Assembly (NCBI RefSeq): GCF_014650815.1 | Contig: NZ_BMVR01000007.1 | Span: 130,976-194,975 of the forward strand | Direction: 5' to 3' | Source: Streptomyces flavofungini | Lineage (GTDB): Bacteria; Actinomycetota; Actinomycetes; Streptomycetales; Streptomycetaceae | Length of the DNA stretch: 64,000 nt | Position numbers and translations under genes: made by a program | The notes under the pieces: generated by a model | Databases searched by the model: none | What the model was told of the DNA's origin: nothing | The model's input: the letters and a program-made list of their open reading frames with translations, nothing else | Shown: in pieces, positions 17,249 through 25,642 of the stretch | How the letters are laid out: each line of letters opens with the position of its first letter | Position numbering within the stretch: position 1 is the first letter of the stretch

Positions 17249-19210
17249 GTGCGTACGCACAGATGGAGAAACGCCGCCCTTGCGACGAGCATGGCCGGAG
17301 TACTCGCCGCCACCGGAGCGACCGCCGTCGCCGAGACGGGCAGTGCCCAGGCCACGCCGCAGGTGCCCGACCTGCGCGCCGACGTGAACCGTGACGGCAC
17401 CGTCGACGTCGAGGGCACCGGCGACACCGCCGGCGAGAACACCTGGACGGCCGGCCGGGGCGCCATCGTCCTGCCGAACGTCGACGACGACGCCAAGCGC
17501 TGCCCCGTGAAGGACGCGCAGGGCAGGCCCCTGACGGACGCCAAGCTGGCCAAGTGCAACGACGCGTCGGACACCAAGGTCAACGGCGCGCGCGACGCCG
17601 CCGACCTGGCCCGCCTCAAGACCGTGCCGATGCCCAAGACCCCGGCGGGCAGCCACGGCACCGTCAAGACGGTCGGCACGGGCGCCAAGAAGGCACGCCT
17701 GTTCATCAAGCGCGACGGCCGCTGGTCCCTGCTGCGGCCCACCGACCGGCTCACCGCCAAGGAGCTGCGCACCGGCGTCGAGCTGGGCATCGAGGCCACC
17801 GACGTGGTGCGCGACGCCGCCAAGTGGGACGGGAAGGTGAAGGTCCGCTTCACCGTCACCAGCGGCGGCACGTCCACCGCCGACGACGTCGTGCTGCGCA
17901 CCGCCCCCGTGCTCACCCACCACCACCTGCAGCGCGCCGAGGAAGTCCTCGTCACCGAGGTGCAGGGCGAAGGCCCCTACAGCCGCGCCCAGCAGAAGTT
18001 CGTCAAGGACTTCGCGAAGAAGGTGAAGGACGCCGGGATCAGCAAGCCCCTGACCAAGTTCACCAAGTACGCCGACCCCTGGGCGCAGGACTTCGTCGAA
18101 CCGGCCTACGCGAGCGCGCCGGGCCCGGGCGGCAAGCAGCACACCATGCGGGTCCTCATCCGCTCCGCGCAGCCGGACCGGGACGCCGGACGCGAGCTGT
18201 TCGAGAAGCTGCGCGGACCGGACGTGGGCGTGGTGCAGGTCAGCGGGGTGCGCGACAGCGAGGAATGGACGCTCAACTCCATGGGCAACCTGGAGACCAT
18301 TCCGCCGTACACCCTGAACGGCAAGAGCTACCCCGCCGGACGCATCATCCAGGGCTACCGGGCCGACTCCGGCTCCAAGCCCGCCAAGGCGATGCGCACG
18401 TTCCTGTCCTCCCAGGGCGTGCAGGCGCCGCTGCTGCTCGACACGTCCTGGCTGTCGGTCGGCCACGTGGACGAGTTCGTCCAGTTCCTGCCCGCCGACA
18501 CCCCGCGCGGCTGGCGCGTCGGCGTCGCCGACCCGGCCCTCGGCGTGGAGCTCCTCGCCAAGGCCAAGCGGGACGGCCACGGCGCCAAGAAGATGTTCTC
18601 CGTGCCGCGTTCCCCCGACGTCCCGGCGCCCAAGGAGACCATCGACCAGGTCCTCGCCTCGTCGAAGTTCCAGGCCGACAACAAGCTGGCGGCCGACCGC
18701 ATCAAGGCGAACCTCGCCATCCTCAAGCGCGAGACCGGCATCACCGACGACGAGATCGTCAAGGTGCCCGGCCTGTTCACACGCGACGGGGACGAGAGCG
18801 CCGCCGCCACCGGCAGCCGCAAGCTGCGCCGCATGGGCCCCGACCGGCTGCAGAAGTTCAACCAGCTGCGCGGCGCCGACGAGGCGAAGGACCGGGGCGG
18901 CCAGGGCTCCAGCCAGAATGACGGCGGCACCGCGCGCCAGGCTCCCACCCGTACGCACAGCGCGTACGTACCGGGCGCCGTCAACGGCGTCCTGCTCAGC
19001 CCGACCCGCTACCTGGCGCCCCAGCAGTGGGGCCCGGTCATCGGCGGCCGCGACATCTTCACCGACGCCGTGACCTCCGTGTACGCCAAGGCGGGCTTCA
19101 CCACCACCTACATCGACGACTGGTACACGTACCACCTCGGTATGGGTGAGGTGCACTGCGGCACCAACACACTGCGCGACGCCACCGCGCCGTGGTGGCC
19201 CAAGGCGTAG
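17249..19210 (+). CDS. Exported protein-arginine deiminase (PAD) homologue
   Basis: A 653-residue secreted protein whose C-terminal two thirds match the vertebrate-type PAD fold, which converts protein arginine to citrulline with calcium. All four catalytic positions can be aligned: Asp281 in DPWAQD, His406 and Asp408 in SVGHVDEFVQF, and nucleophile Cys637 in GEVHCGTNTLRD. The signal peptide spans about residues 1-37. An EF-hand-like DVNRDGTVDVEG (about 45-56) could bind calcium. GTG at 17249 follows AAGGAGG. Expected product is citrullinated extracellular protein or peptide arginine; the target is unknown. A clear hairpin follows the gene. Confidence 0.87.
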   Translation: MRTHRWRNAALATSMAGVLAATGATAVAETGSAQATPQVPDLRADVNRDGTVDVEGTGDTAGENTWTAGRGAIVLPNVDDDAKRCPVKDAQGRPLTDAKLAKCNDASDTKVNGARDAADLARLKTVPMPKTPAGSHGTVKTVGTGAKKARLFIKRDGRWSLLRPTDRLTAKELRTGVELGIEATDVVRDAAKWDGKVKVRFTVTSGGTSTADDVVLRTAPVLTHHHLQRAEEVLVTEVQGEGPYSRAQQKFVKDFAKKVKDAGISKPLTKFTKYADPWAQDFVEPAYASAPGPGGKQHTMRVLIRSAQPDRDAGRELFEKLRGPDVGVVQVSGVRDSEEWTLNSMGNLETIPPYTLNGKSYPAGRIIQGYRADSGSKPAKAMRTFLSSQGVQAPLLLDTSWLSVGHVDEFVQFLPADTPRGWRVGVADPALGVELLAKAKRDGHGAKKMFSVPRSPDVPAPKETIDQVLASSKFQADNKLAADRIKANLAILKRETGITDDEIVKVPGLFTRDGDESAAATGSRKLRRMGPDRLQKFNQLRGADEAKDRGGQGSSQNDGGTARQAPTRTHSAYVPGAVNGVLLSPTRYLAPQQWGPVIGGRDIFTDAVTSVYAKAGFTTTYIDDWYTYHLGMGEVHCGTNTLRDATAPWWPKA

Positions 19211-19220
19211 GGCCGTCCCC

Positions 19221-19256
19221 GCGGGACCGGCGCGCCACCAGGGGTGCCGGTCCCGC
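19221..19256 (+). terminator. Terminator after the PAD gene
   Basis: GCGGGACCGGC (19221-19231) pairs perfectly with 19246-19256 around a 14-base loop, eleven bases after the stop codon. Confidence 0.8.
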
Positions 19257-19280
19257 CCCCGTCTCCGGCTCCCGGACCGC

Positions 19281-19315
19281 CTCTGCCGTCGGCGAATCTG
19301 CCGACGGCCGAGAAA
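19281..19315. promoter_or_regulatory. Two PopR-type boxes in front of clpP3
   Basis: TCTGCC-GTC-GGCGAA occupies 19282-19296 and TCTGCC-GAC-GGCCGA occupies 19297-19311, directly adjoining. The same pattern occurs twice upstream of the popR-like gene. Known work on Streptomyces lividans PopR describes control of clpP3 clpP4 through an imperfect palindrome of this type. The boxes lie 73-102 bases before the clpP3 ATG. Confidence 0.65.
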
Positions 19316-19383
19316 CAGGCCAGGTCACCGCGTCGCGATCCACAGTGGTCCCACCGACCGCACCACGACGAGGAGGCCGTGCG

Positions 19384-20049
19384 ATGACATCGCCGTACAC
19401 CCTGCCGCACCCGACCGGGACGGCGTCCCCACGCGCCGAGGACGGGGACACGCCCGCCAACCGGTTCGACGACCAGCTCGCCGCCCAACTCCTGGGCCAG
19501 CGCATCGTGTTCCTCGGCACCCAGGTCGACGAGGTCTCCGCGAACCGGGTCTGCGCCCAGCTCCTGCTGCTCTCCGCCGAGGACCCGCGCACCGACATCA
19601 GCCTGTACATCAACAGCCCCGGCGGCGGTGTGTACGCCGGGCTCGCGATCTTCGACACGATGCGGCTGATCCCGAACGACGTGTCCACGCTCGCCATGGG
19701 ATTCGCCGCCAGCATGGGCCAGTTCCTGCTCACCGTCGGCACCCCCGGCAAGCGGTACGCGCTGCCGAACGCGCGCGTCATGATGCACCAGCCGTCGGCC
19801 GGTGTCGGCGGCAGCACCGCGGACATCGCGATCCAGGCGGAGAACCTGGAGTTCACCAAGCGGACCATCGAGCGGATCACCGCGGAGCACACCGGGCAGA
19901 CCCCGGAGACCATCGCCCGCGACGGCGACCGCGACCGCTGGTTCACGGCCGAACAGGCCAAGGAGTACGGCATGGTCGACCACGTGGTGACGTCGCTCGC
20001 CGACGTCCGCCCGGCGGCCTCGAAGCGACGGATGGGACTCCAGTCATGA
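19384..20049 (+). CDS. clpP3: ATP-dependent Clp protease proteolytic subunit (ClpP3-like)
   Basis: A 221-residue ClpP, the barrel subunit that degrades proteins fed by Clp ATPases. The catalytic triad is complete: Ser110 in GFAASMGQF, His135 in VMMHQPSAG and an Asp in the DGDRDRWFTAEQA segment. ATG at 19384 has GAGGAGG upstream; the open frame further 5' crosses the terminator of the PAD gene and is not coding. It overlaps the next gene by ATGA, so both subunits are probably made together and mixed. The name rests on the neighbouring popR-like gene and on the known clpP3 clpP4 operon of Streptomyces. Confidence 0.87.
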   Translation: MTSPYTLPHPTGTASPRAEDGDTPANRFDDQLAAQLLGQRIVFLGTQVDEVSANRVCAQLLLLSAEDPRTDISLYINSPGGGVYAGLAIFDTMRLIPNDVSTLAMGFAASMGQFLLTVGTPGKRYALPNARVMMHQPSAGVGGSTADIAIQAENLEFTKRTIERITAEHTGQTPETIARDGDRDRWFTAEQAKEYGMVDHVVTSLADVRPAASKRRMGLQS

Positions 20050-20651
20050 GCCAGTACACGATCCCGACCGTCGTCGAGCGCACCCCGCAGGGCGAGCGCG
20101 CGTACGACGTCTACAGCCGGCTGCTGTCCGAGCGCATCATCTTCCTCGGCACCGAGATCGACGACGGCGTCGCCAACGTCGTCATCGCCCAGCTCCTCCA
20201 CCTGGAGTCGGCCGCCCCCGAGCACGAGATCGCGCTCTACATCAACTCGCCCGGCGGCTCCGTCACTTCCCTCATGGCGATCTACGACACCATGACCTTC
20301 GTCGGCGCGCCGATCTCGACGTTCTGCGTCGGCCAGGCCGCCTCCACCGCGGCCGTACTGCTCGCGGGCGGCGACCCCGGGCGGCGGTTCGTCCTGGAGC
20401 ACGCCCGGGTGCTGCTCGGTCAGCCCGCCAGCGGCGGACAGCAGGGGACCGTGTCGGACCTGAGCCTGCACGCCAAGGAGATGGTCCGGATCCGCGCCCA
20501 GGTGGAGGAGGTCCTCGCCCGGCACACCCACCACGACGTGGCGACGCTGCGCGCGGACACCGACCGGGACAAGGTCTTCACCGCGCAGGAGGCGGTCGCC
20601 TACGGATTGGCCGACGAGGTCGTCAGCCGCCGTCGGGCGGTGGCGGTCTGA
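20046..20651 (+). CDS. clpP4: Clp protease proteolytic subunit (ClpP4-like), catalytic His replaced by Gly
   Basis: A 201-residue ClpP paralogue coupled to the gene before it. Ser100 is kept in VGQAASTAAVL, and the Asp region TDRDKVFTAQEA is present. The position of the catalytic His reads ARVLLGQPASGG: Gly125 stands where His is normally found. Such a subunit should not hydrolyse peptide bonds alone; it may be a structural or regulatory ring partner for ClpP3, as in other mixed ClpP complexes. Its last 29 bases overlap the convergent NUDIX gene. Confidence 0.85.
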   Translation: MSQYTIPTVVERTPQGERAYDVYSRLLSERIIFLGTEIDDGVANVVIAQLLHLESAAPEHEIALYINSPGGSVTSLMAIYDTMTFVGAPISTFCVGQAASTAAVLLAGGDPGRRFVLEHARVLLGQPASGGQQGTVSDLSLHAKEMVRIRAQVEEVLARHTHHDVATLRADTDRDKVFTAQEAVAYGLADEVVSRRRAVAV

Positions 20652-21420
20652 GGGGTGCGGCCGCCGCGTACCGGGTGACGACCGGCGCCAGATAGTCGGC
20701 GCCGGGACCGGTCAGCTCCGCCAGCTCGGCCCGGGAGCCGACGAGCGCGATCCGGTCCAGCTCCGGCTCGCGGCCCCCGGCCGTCTCGGCGGCCACCAGA
20801 GCCGCGAAGCGCTCCCGCAGCACCGAGGCCGGTCGGGGCGGGGCGAGGAACAGGACGCCGACGCCGCCGTGCGCCCCGCGCGTCACGAGCCACAGGCGGA
20901 GGTTCTCGGCACTCGTCTCGACGCCGGTCTCCTCGGCCAGCTCCCGGGCGGCGTGCCCGCGCAGCGCGTCCAGGTCGAGGGCCCGGCCCTCGGCGGGCGG
21001 TTCCACGCAGCCGCCCGGCAACTGCCAGCGGCCGGGCACGGACGTCGCCCGCCCCATCCGCCCCACGATCATGCGACCGTCCTGGGTCGGCTGCACCACG
21101 TCCACGAAGAAGGGGGACAGCCGCGCGGTGGCCCCCGGGACCCGGCGCAGCGCGTAGCGCCGGTACGTCGTCCTGGCCCAGGTGAGGACCAGTCCGCGCG
21201 GCCCGTCCGGGGCCAGCCCCGCGCCCGCCGCCACCGGCCCGTCGAAGAGGCTCGGATTGGCCCGGACCGCCTCGTCCCAGACACGGTCCATGGCCAGCCG
21301 CTCCCACGGCGGCAGTTCGGGCGCGGGGGTCTCGACGAGACGGACGCGGTGTACGTCGAAGAGCTCGACGCCGGACGGGGGCGAGACGGGTCCGGGCGTG
21401 CCGTCCGGGGTCGGGGGCAC
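20623..21420 (-). CDS. NUDIX hydrolase
   Basis: A 265-residue protein with a NUDIX domain in its middle third. The box is GGCVEPPAEG, an insertion, then RELAEETGVE, so the first glycine and the REXXEE core are present but spaced farther apart than in the standard 23-residue motif. Substrate cannot be read. GTG at 21420 directly follows the TAG of the popR-like gene, so both form one minus-strand unit. The 3' end overlaps clpP4 by 29 bases tail to tail. Confidence 0.75.
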   Translation of the reverse strand: MPPTPDGTPGPVSPPSGVELFDVHRVRLVETPAPELPPWERLAMDRVWDEAVRANPSLFDGPVAAGAGLAPDGPRGLVLTWARTTYRRYALRRVPGATARLSPFFVDVVQPTQDGRMIVGRMGRATSVPGRWQLPGGCVEPPAEGRALDLDALRGHAARELAEETGVETSAENLRLWLVTRGAHGGVGVLFLAPPRPASVLRERFAALVAAETAGGREPELDRIALVGSRAELAELTGPGADYLAPVVTRYAAAAPLRPPPPDGG

Positions 21421-22011
21421 CTAGGCGGCGAGGCGGAGCCGGGCCCGGTGCGCGCCGTGGTTCGTGGCGCCGCGCGGAGCTGTGAGGGGGGTGGTGACCA
21501 TCGACACCGCGCGCTGCTGGGGTGCCGCGGCCGGGTGCTGTCCGGTCGTCGCGGCCCGCCGGTCCCGGGCGTGCGGGCGCCGCGTGGCGACGAGCAGTTC
21601 GCCGTGGGCCAACGCCAGGAGGTCGGCGAGGCCGAGGCCCAGCGCGGCGGCGGCAGCGGCGAGCACCTCGGACGACGCCTCCTTGCGGCCGCGCTCCACC
21701 TCGGAGAGGTACGGCACCGAGATCCGCGCGGCGTCCGCGACGTCCTTCAGGGTGCGCTCCTGGGCACGGCGTTCGCGGCGCAGCACATTGCCGACGAGGT
21801 GGCGCCACAGGGGCTCTTTCGGCGCGGGTGCGGGGGCGGCGCCGGGTGCGGGGGCCGGGGTGGCTGCCGGTGTCGTGGCCTCGGGAACCTGGGCGGGGCG
21901 CGTGGGGCGCGCGGGCCGCAGGGGGATGACGCGGGCGGCGGTCCGGCCCGCCGGGCGCGGAGGGCTCGTGGGGGTCGCCGGATTCGTCGGGTTCGTCGCG
22001 TGGCTGCTCAC
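21421..22011 (-). CDS. popR: PopR-like XRE activator with C-terminal LAA degron
   Basis: A 196-residue regulator. The first 65 residues are Pro/Ala-rich. An XRE helix-turn-helix (about 70-135) contains VLRRERRAQERTLKDVADAA and ISVPYLSEVERGRKEASSEV, matching the ClgR/PopR group that activates clp genes. The protein ends in RLRLAA. In S. lividans, PopR is degraded by ClpP through its two C-terminal alanines, so clpP3 clpP4 is switched on when the main ClpP fails. Position beside two clpP genes and shared boxes support the same circuit here. GTG at 22011 is used; its ribosome site is weak. Confidence 0.85.
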   Translation of the reverse strand: MSSHATNPTNPATPTSPPRPAGRTAARVIPLRPARPTRPAQVPEATTPAATPAPAPGAAPAPAPKEPLWRHLVGNVLRRERRAQERTLKDVADAARISVPYLSEVERGRKEASSEVLAAAAAALGLGLADLLALAHGELLVATRRPHARDRRAATTGQHPAAAPQQRAVSMVTTPLTAPRGATNHGAHRARLRLAA

Positions 22012-22050
22012 GGCTTCAGAGTAGGAGGGGTGTTCCCGTGGTGGTCGGCG

Positions 22051-22088
22051 TTCTGCCGATGGCGTAGCGGGTTCTGCCGAGGGCGAAG
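22051..22088. promoter_or_regulatory. Two PopR-type boxes upstream of popR
   Basis: TTCTGCC-GAT-GGCGTAG (22051-22067) and TTCTGCC-GAG-GGCGAAG (22072-22088) are exactly 21 bases apart, two helical turns, 40-77 bases upstream of the popR start. They share TCTGCC-N3-GGCG with the boxes before clpP3, suggesting autoregulation. Confidence 0.6.
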
Positions 22089-22459
22089 TGGGGCGGCGGG
22101 GCGGGGGAGCTGTCCGGTGCGGGTGCGGGTGCGGGTGCGGGGCGGTGGCCCGTGGAGCGGTGGTCCAAGGCTCGGTGGTCCGAGGTCCGGTGGTCCATCG
22201 CGCGCAGGGAGGCGTACGGCACCGACACCGCTGGACGCGAACATCCGCCCCACGCCGGTGCGTGCGGACGGGAACCTAATCAATTCCCCCGCACGTTGAA
22301 GCGGTTGGCGCCCCGCGCGCCCACCACTCCCCGACCTCGAACCGATCCACGTACCACCTCCTCACGAACCATCCCCTCACGTACCAACCGCCGCCGACCG
22401 GACGCCCGCACATGACGCCCAGACGCCGCCCCGGCACCGACTCGACCAGGAGGCCCCGC

Positions 22460-22894
22460 GTGCCGTATCGCACCCGGTCGGCGCGCCTGGCCGCGTCCCT
22501 GCTCTCGGCCGTCGTCGCCGTCCTGGCGTTCGCCGTTCCCTCCCGCGCCGCCGCCGCGGCCACCGGGCCCGCCGTCCAGTCCTGGGTGACGGCGGCCGCC
22601 AAGACGAGCGGCCCGGCCACCGCCAACTCCGGGGGCCAGCAACGCCCCAAGGCGTACGGCCCGCAGGCCTCATCGCGCCACGACACCCCGCGCGCGGTCC
22701 ACACGACCGTCGCGCACCTCCACCAGGCCCACGTCCCGCACCCGCCGTACCCCGGCGGCACCGGCCCCAGCGCCGACCGCGCGCCGCTCCGGGCCCTCGG
22801 CGGACCGGACGCGCACCCCCGCACCTCCACACCGTCCACACGGTTCACGGACGCCGCGCCCGAGCCGCGCGGCCCCCCGTCCCGACGGAGCTAA
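22460..22894 (+). CDS. Small exported hypothetical protein
   Basis: A 144-residue protein with a clear signal peptide (RTRSARLAAS then an Ala/Val core ending SRAAAAA). The mature part is low-complexity, rich in Pro, Ala, Thr and His, with no recognised domain. GTG at 22460 has AGGAGG at 22448-22453. The mature sequence shows no Cys. The strong ribosome site and signal are the only support. Confidence 0.5.
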   Translation: MPYRTRSARLAASLLSAVVAVLAFAVPSRAAAAATGPAVQSWVTAAAKTSGPATANSGGQQRPKAYGPQASSRHDTPRAVHTTVAHLHQAHVPHPPYPGGTGPSADRAPLRALGGPDAHPRTSTPSTRFTDAAPEPRGPPSRRS

Positions 22895-23142
22895 CGACAC
22901 CTCACCGGACGCCGCCCGCCAGGCCGGACCCGCCGGGGCGTGAGCCTGCCCCCGCCCGGACCGGACCCAGGCGCCGTCCGCCCTTCGTCATGCCTTCCTC
23001 GTGGACCTCACGAACTACGGACTCGTGGACATCACGGACCCATGGCCGCACGGACCCGTTGGCCTCATGGCCCCACAGGTCGCGTAGCCCCATGGATCCC
23101 GTGGCCCCACGAGCCTCGTAGCTGTGGATGTGGAGAACGCCC
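22895..23142. other. Intergenic region with degenerate short repeats
   Basis: No gene is convincing here. Around 23000-23115 there are partial direct repeats of the type CTCGTGGAC(C/A)TCACG and several CCATGG/GTGGCCCCAC elements, giving many weak dyads. The secDF start follows. Confidence 0.4.
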
Positions 23143-25506
23143 ATGCCCCGCGCACCCTTGTGGCGGGCGATCGTCGCGCTCGTCGCCGTCGCCGCCTCGC
23201 TGTACCTCGCCCTCACCCAGTCACCCCGCCTCGGTCTCGACCTGAGAGGCGGCACGCAGATCGTCCTGCAGACCAAGGACTCACCCACCGTCGAAGCCGA
23301 CGCCGACGCCACCCGCCGGGCCCTGGAGGTCCTGCGGCAGCGCGTCGACGCCCTCGGCGTGTCCGAGCCGAGCCTCGCGCAGGCCGGGGACCGGCGGATC
23401 GTCGTCGAACTGCCGGGGGTGCGCGACCCCCGCGAGGCCTCCGAAGTGATCGGCCGCACCGCGCAGCTGACCGTGCATCCGGTGACCGCCGAGACCGACC
23501 GGAAGGGTTCCGCCCGGCCCGCGACCGACGGCTCCCGCACCCTGCCCGACCCCGACCGGCCCGGCGGCTACGTCACGCTCGGGCCGACCGCGCTCACCGG
23601 CGAGGGCGTCAAGAACGCCGAGGCGGCCCTCGACCAGCAGTCCATGAACGGCTGGTACGTCACGCTCGACTTCCGCGGCAAGGCGGGCGGCGACTGGGCG
23701 CGCGTCACCGGCGAGGCCGCGTGCGCACCCCAGGGCGCGGCCGAACGGCGCGTCGCCATCGTCCTCGACGGCAAGGTCATCTCGGCGCCCGGCGTGAACG
23801 CGGACGTCCGCTGCGGGACCGGCATCACCGGCGGCAGCACCCAGATCACCGGCGGGTTCGACGAGGACGAGGCCAAGGACCTGGCCGCGCTCGTCAAGGG
23901 CGGCGCCCTGCCGGTGCCCGTCGACGTCGTCGAACAGCGCACCGTCGGCCCCACGCTCGGCGCCGATGCCATCGCCGCGAGCACCCAGGCCGCCCTCATC
24001 GGCCTGGCCCTGACCGCCCTGTTCATCACCGTCGTCTACCGGCTCCTCGGCGCCCTGGCCACCCTCGCGCTCGCCCTGTACGGACTCATGTCGTACGCGG
24101 CCCTCCTCGCCATCGGCGCCACGCTGACGCTGCCGGGGCTCGCCGGATTCGTGCTGGCCATCGGCATGGCGGTCGACGCCAACGTGCTGGTCTTCGAACG
24201 CGCCCGGGAGGAGTACCTCGGCGCCCGCGCGACCAACCCGGACGCCCGCGAGCGGGGCTCGGGTTCCAGAAGCCTCCCCAAGGCCCTGCACACCGGCTTC
24301 AGCAAGGCCTGGAGCGCCGTCATCGACTCCAACGTGACGACGCTGCTCGCCGCGGGCCTGCTGTTCTCCTTCGCCACCGGGCCGGTGAAGGGCTTCGGCG
24401 TGACGCTGTCCATCGGCGTCCTGGTGTCGATGGTGTCGGCGTTCGTCGTCACGCGGGTGCTCGCCGAGACCGCCGTGCGCCGCGGCTTCGTACGCCGTCG
24501 CCCGCGCCTCACCGGCCTCGCCACCACCGGCCGCCTCCGCACGCTCCTCGCGCGCCGCGAGCCGCGCGTCGTGCACCACCGGCGCCGCTGGCTGGGCGCG
24601 AGCACCCTGCTCGTCGCCGTGGCCGTCGCGGGCATCGCGCTGCGCGGGCTCGACCTGGGCGTGGAGTTCACCGGCGGGCGCCTCGTCGAGTACAGCACCA
24701 GCAAGCAGGTCGACGCCGACACCGCCCGCAAGGCCGTCGCCGACGCCGGTTTCCCGCGCGCGGTGGTGCAGGAGTCCGGCTCGGACGACATCACCGTACG
24801 CACCGGTGAACTCAGCGACGCCCAACAGGAGAAGATCAAGGAGGCCCTGGCCGAAGAGGGCGGCGGGCAGGCCACCGTCGAACGTGACGAGCGGATCGGC
24901 CCGAGCCTCGGCGACGAGCTCCGCCAGAAGGCGCTCATCGCCCTCGGCATCGCCGTGGCCGCCCAACTGGTCTATCTCACCGTCCGGTTCCGCTGGACCT
25001 TCGCGTCGGCGGCCGTCGTCGCGATGGTCCACGACGTGCTGCTGGTGGTGGGCCTGTTCGCGTGGCTCGGCAAGACCGTCGACAGCGTCTTCCTCGCCGC
25101 CGTGCTCACCGTGATCGGCTACTCCGTCAACGACACCGTGGTCGTCTTCGACCGCATCCGCGAGGCACGCCGCCGGGATCCGCGCGCCGACCTGGCCGGG
25201 ACCGCCAACACCGCCGTGATCCGCACGCTGCCGCGCACGGTGAACACCGGCATGGGCGCCCTGTTCGTCCTGGCCGCCCTCGCCGTCCTCGGCGGCGACT
25301 CCCTCGCGGACTTCTCGGTGGCGCTGATCACGGGCGTCGTCGTCGGCGTGGCGTCGACGGTCTCGGTGGCGGTGCCCGTCGCCGTGTCCCTGGAACGCCG
25401 CAGGCCCGCACCGCCGCGCCGACGGCCCGCGGGGGAGCGGGACCGGCCCAAGGACGGCAGCCCGCTGGAGAAGCGGCGGCAGCGCGGAACGGGCGCGGTC
25501 GTCTGA
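23143..25506 (+). CDS. secDF: Fused protein translocase subunit SecDF
   Basis: A 787-residue fusion of SecD and SecF, the proton-driven RND-type partners that help pull exported proteins out of the Sec channel. The SecD half has the P1 motif LGLDLRGGTQIVLQ and membrane segments with GFVLAIGMAVDANVLVFERA. The SecF half starts around residue 470 with LDLGVEFTGGRLVEY and ends with GYSVNDTVVVFDRIREARRR. Streptomyces normally has separate secD and secF elsewhere, so this is probably an extra paralogue; that cannot be checked here. ATG at 23143 is preferred over 23128 because GGAG lies at good spacing. A hairpin follows the stop. Confidence 0.88.
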   Translation: MPRAPLWRAIVALVAVAASLYLALTQSPRLGLDLRGGTQIVLQTKDSPTVEADADATRRALEVLRQRVDALGVSEPSLAQAGDRRIVVELPGVRDPREASEVIGRTAQLTVHPVTAETDRKGSARPATDGSRTLPDPDRPGGYVTLGPTALTGEGVKNAEAALDQQSMNGWYVTLDFRGKAGGDWARVTGEAACAPQGAAERRVAIVLDGKVISAPGVNADVRCGTGITGGSTQITGGFDEDEAKDLAALVKGGALPVPVDVVEQRTVGPTLGADAIAASTQAALIGLALTALFITVVYRLLGALATLALALYGLMSYAALLAIGATLTLPGLAGFVLAIGMAVDANVLVFERAREEYLGARATNPDARERGSGSRSLPKALHTGFSKAWSAVIDSNVTTLLAAGLLFSFATGPVKGFGVTLSIGVLVSMVSAFVVTRVLAETAVRRGFVRRRPRLTGLATTGRLRTLLARREPRVVHHRRRWLGASTLLVAVAVAGIALRGLDLGVEFTGGRLVEYSTSKQVDADTARKAVADAGFPRAVVQESGSDDITVRTGELSDAQQEKIKEALAEEGGGQATVERDERIGPSLGDELRQKALIALGIAVAAQLVYLTVRFRWTFASAAVVAMVHDVLLVVGLFAWLGKTVDSVFLAAVLTVIGYSVNDTVVVFDRIREARRRDPRADLAGTANTAVIRTLPRTVNTGMGALFVLAALAVLGGDSLADFSVALITGVVVGVASTVSVAVPVAVSLERRRPAPPRRRPAGERDRPKDGSPLEKRRQRGTGAVV

Positions 25507-25550
25507 CGGCGCACACGTCGGACGGGACACCTGACTGACGGCACACACAG

Positions 25551-25599
25551 GGGTGCCCGCCGAGTTCGCCACTGGGGGGTGGCGGCCCGGCGGGCACCC
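25551..25599. terminator. Bidirectional terminator between secDF and the M64 peptidase
   Basis: GGGTGCCCGCCG (25551-25562) pairs perfectly with 25588-25599, and a smaller GCCAC/GTGGC stem sits in the loop. The genes on both sides converge on it. Confidence 0.8.
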
Positions 25600-25642
25600 T
25601 TGTCCGTCGACCGGTCAACCGGTCACGCGGCCGCGCGCCGCG

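Noticed and set aside
22902..23141. Minus-strand frame starting MGVLHIHSYEARG over the repeat-like gap before secDF
   Set aside because: It depends on the short repeats, has no ribosome site, no conserved feature, and third-position GC does not fit a Streptomyces gene.
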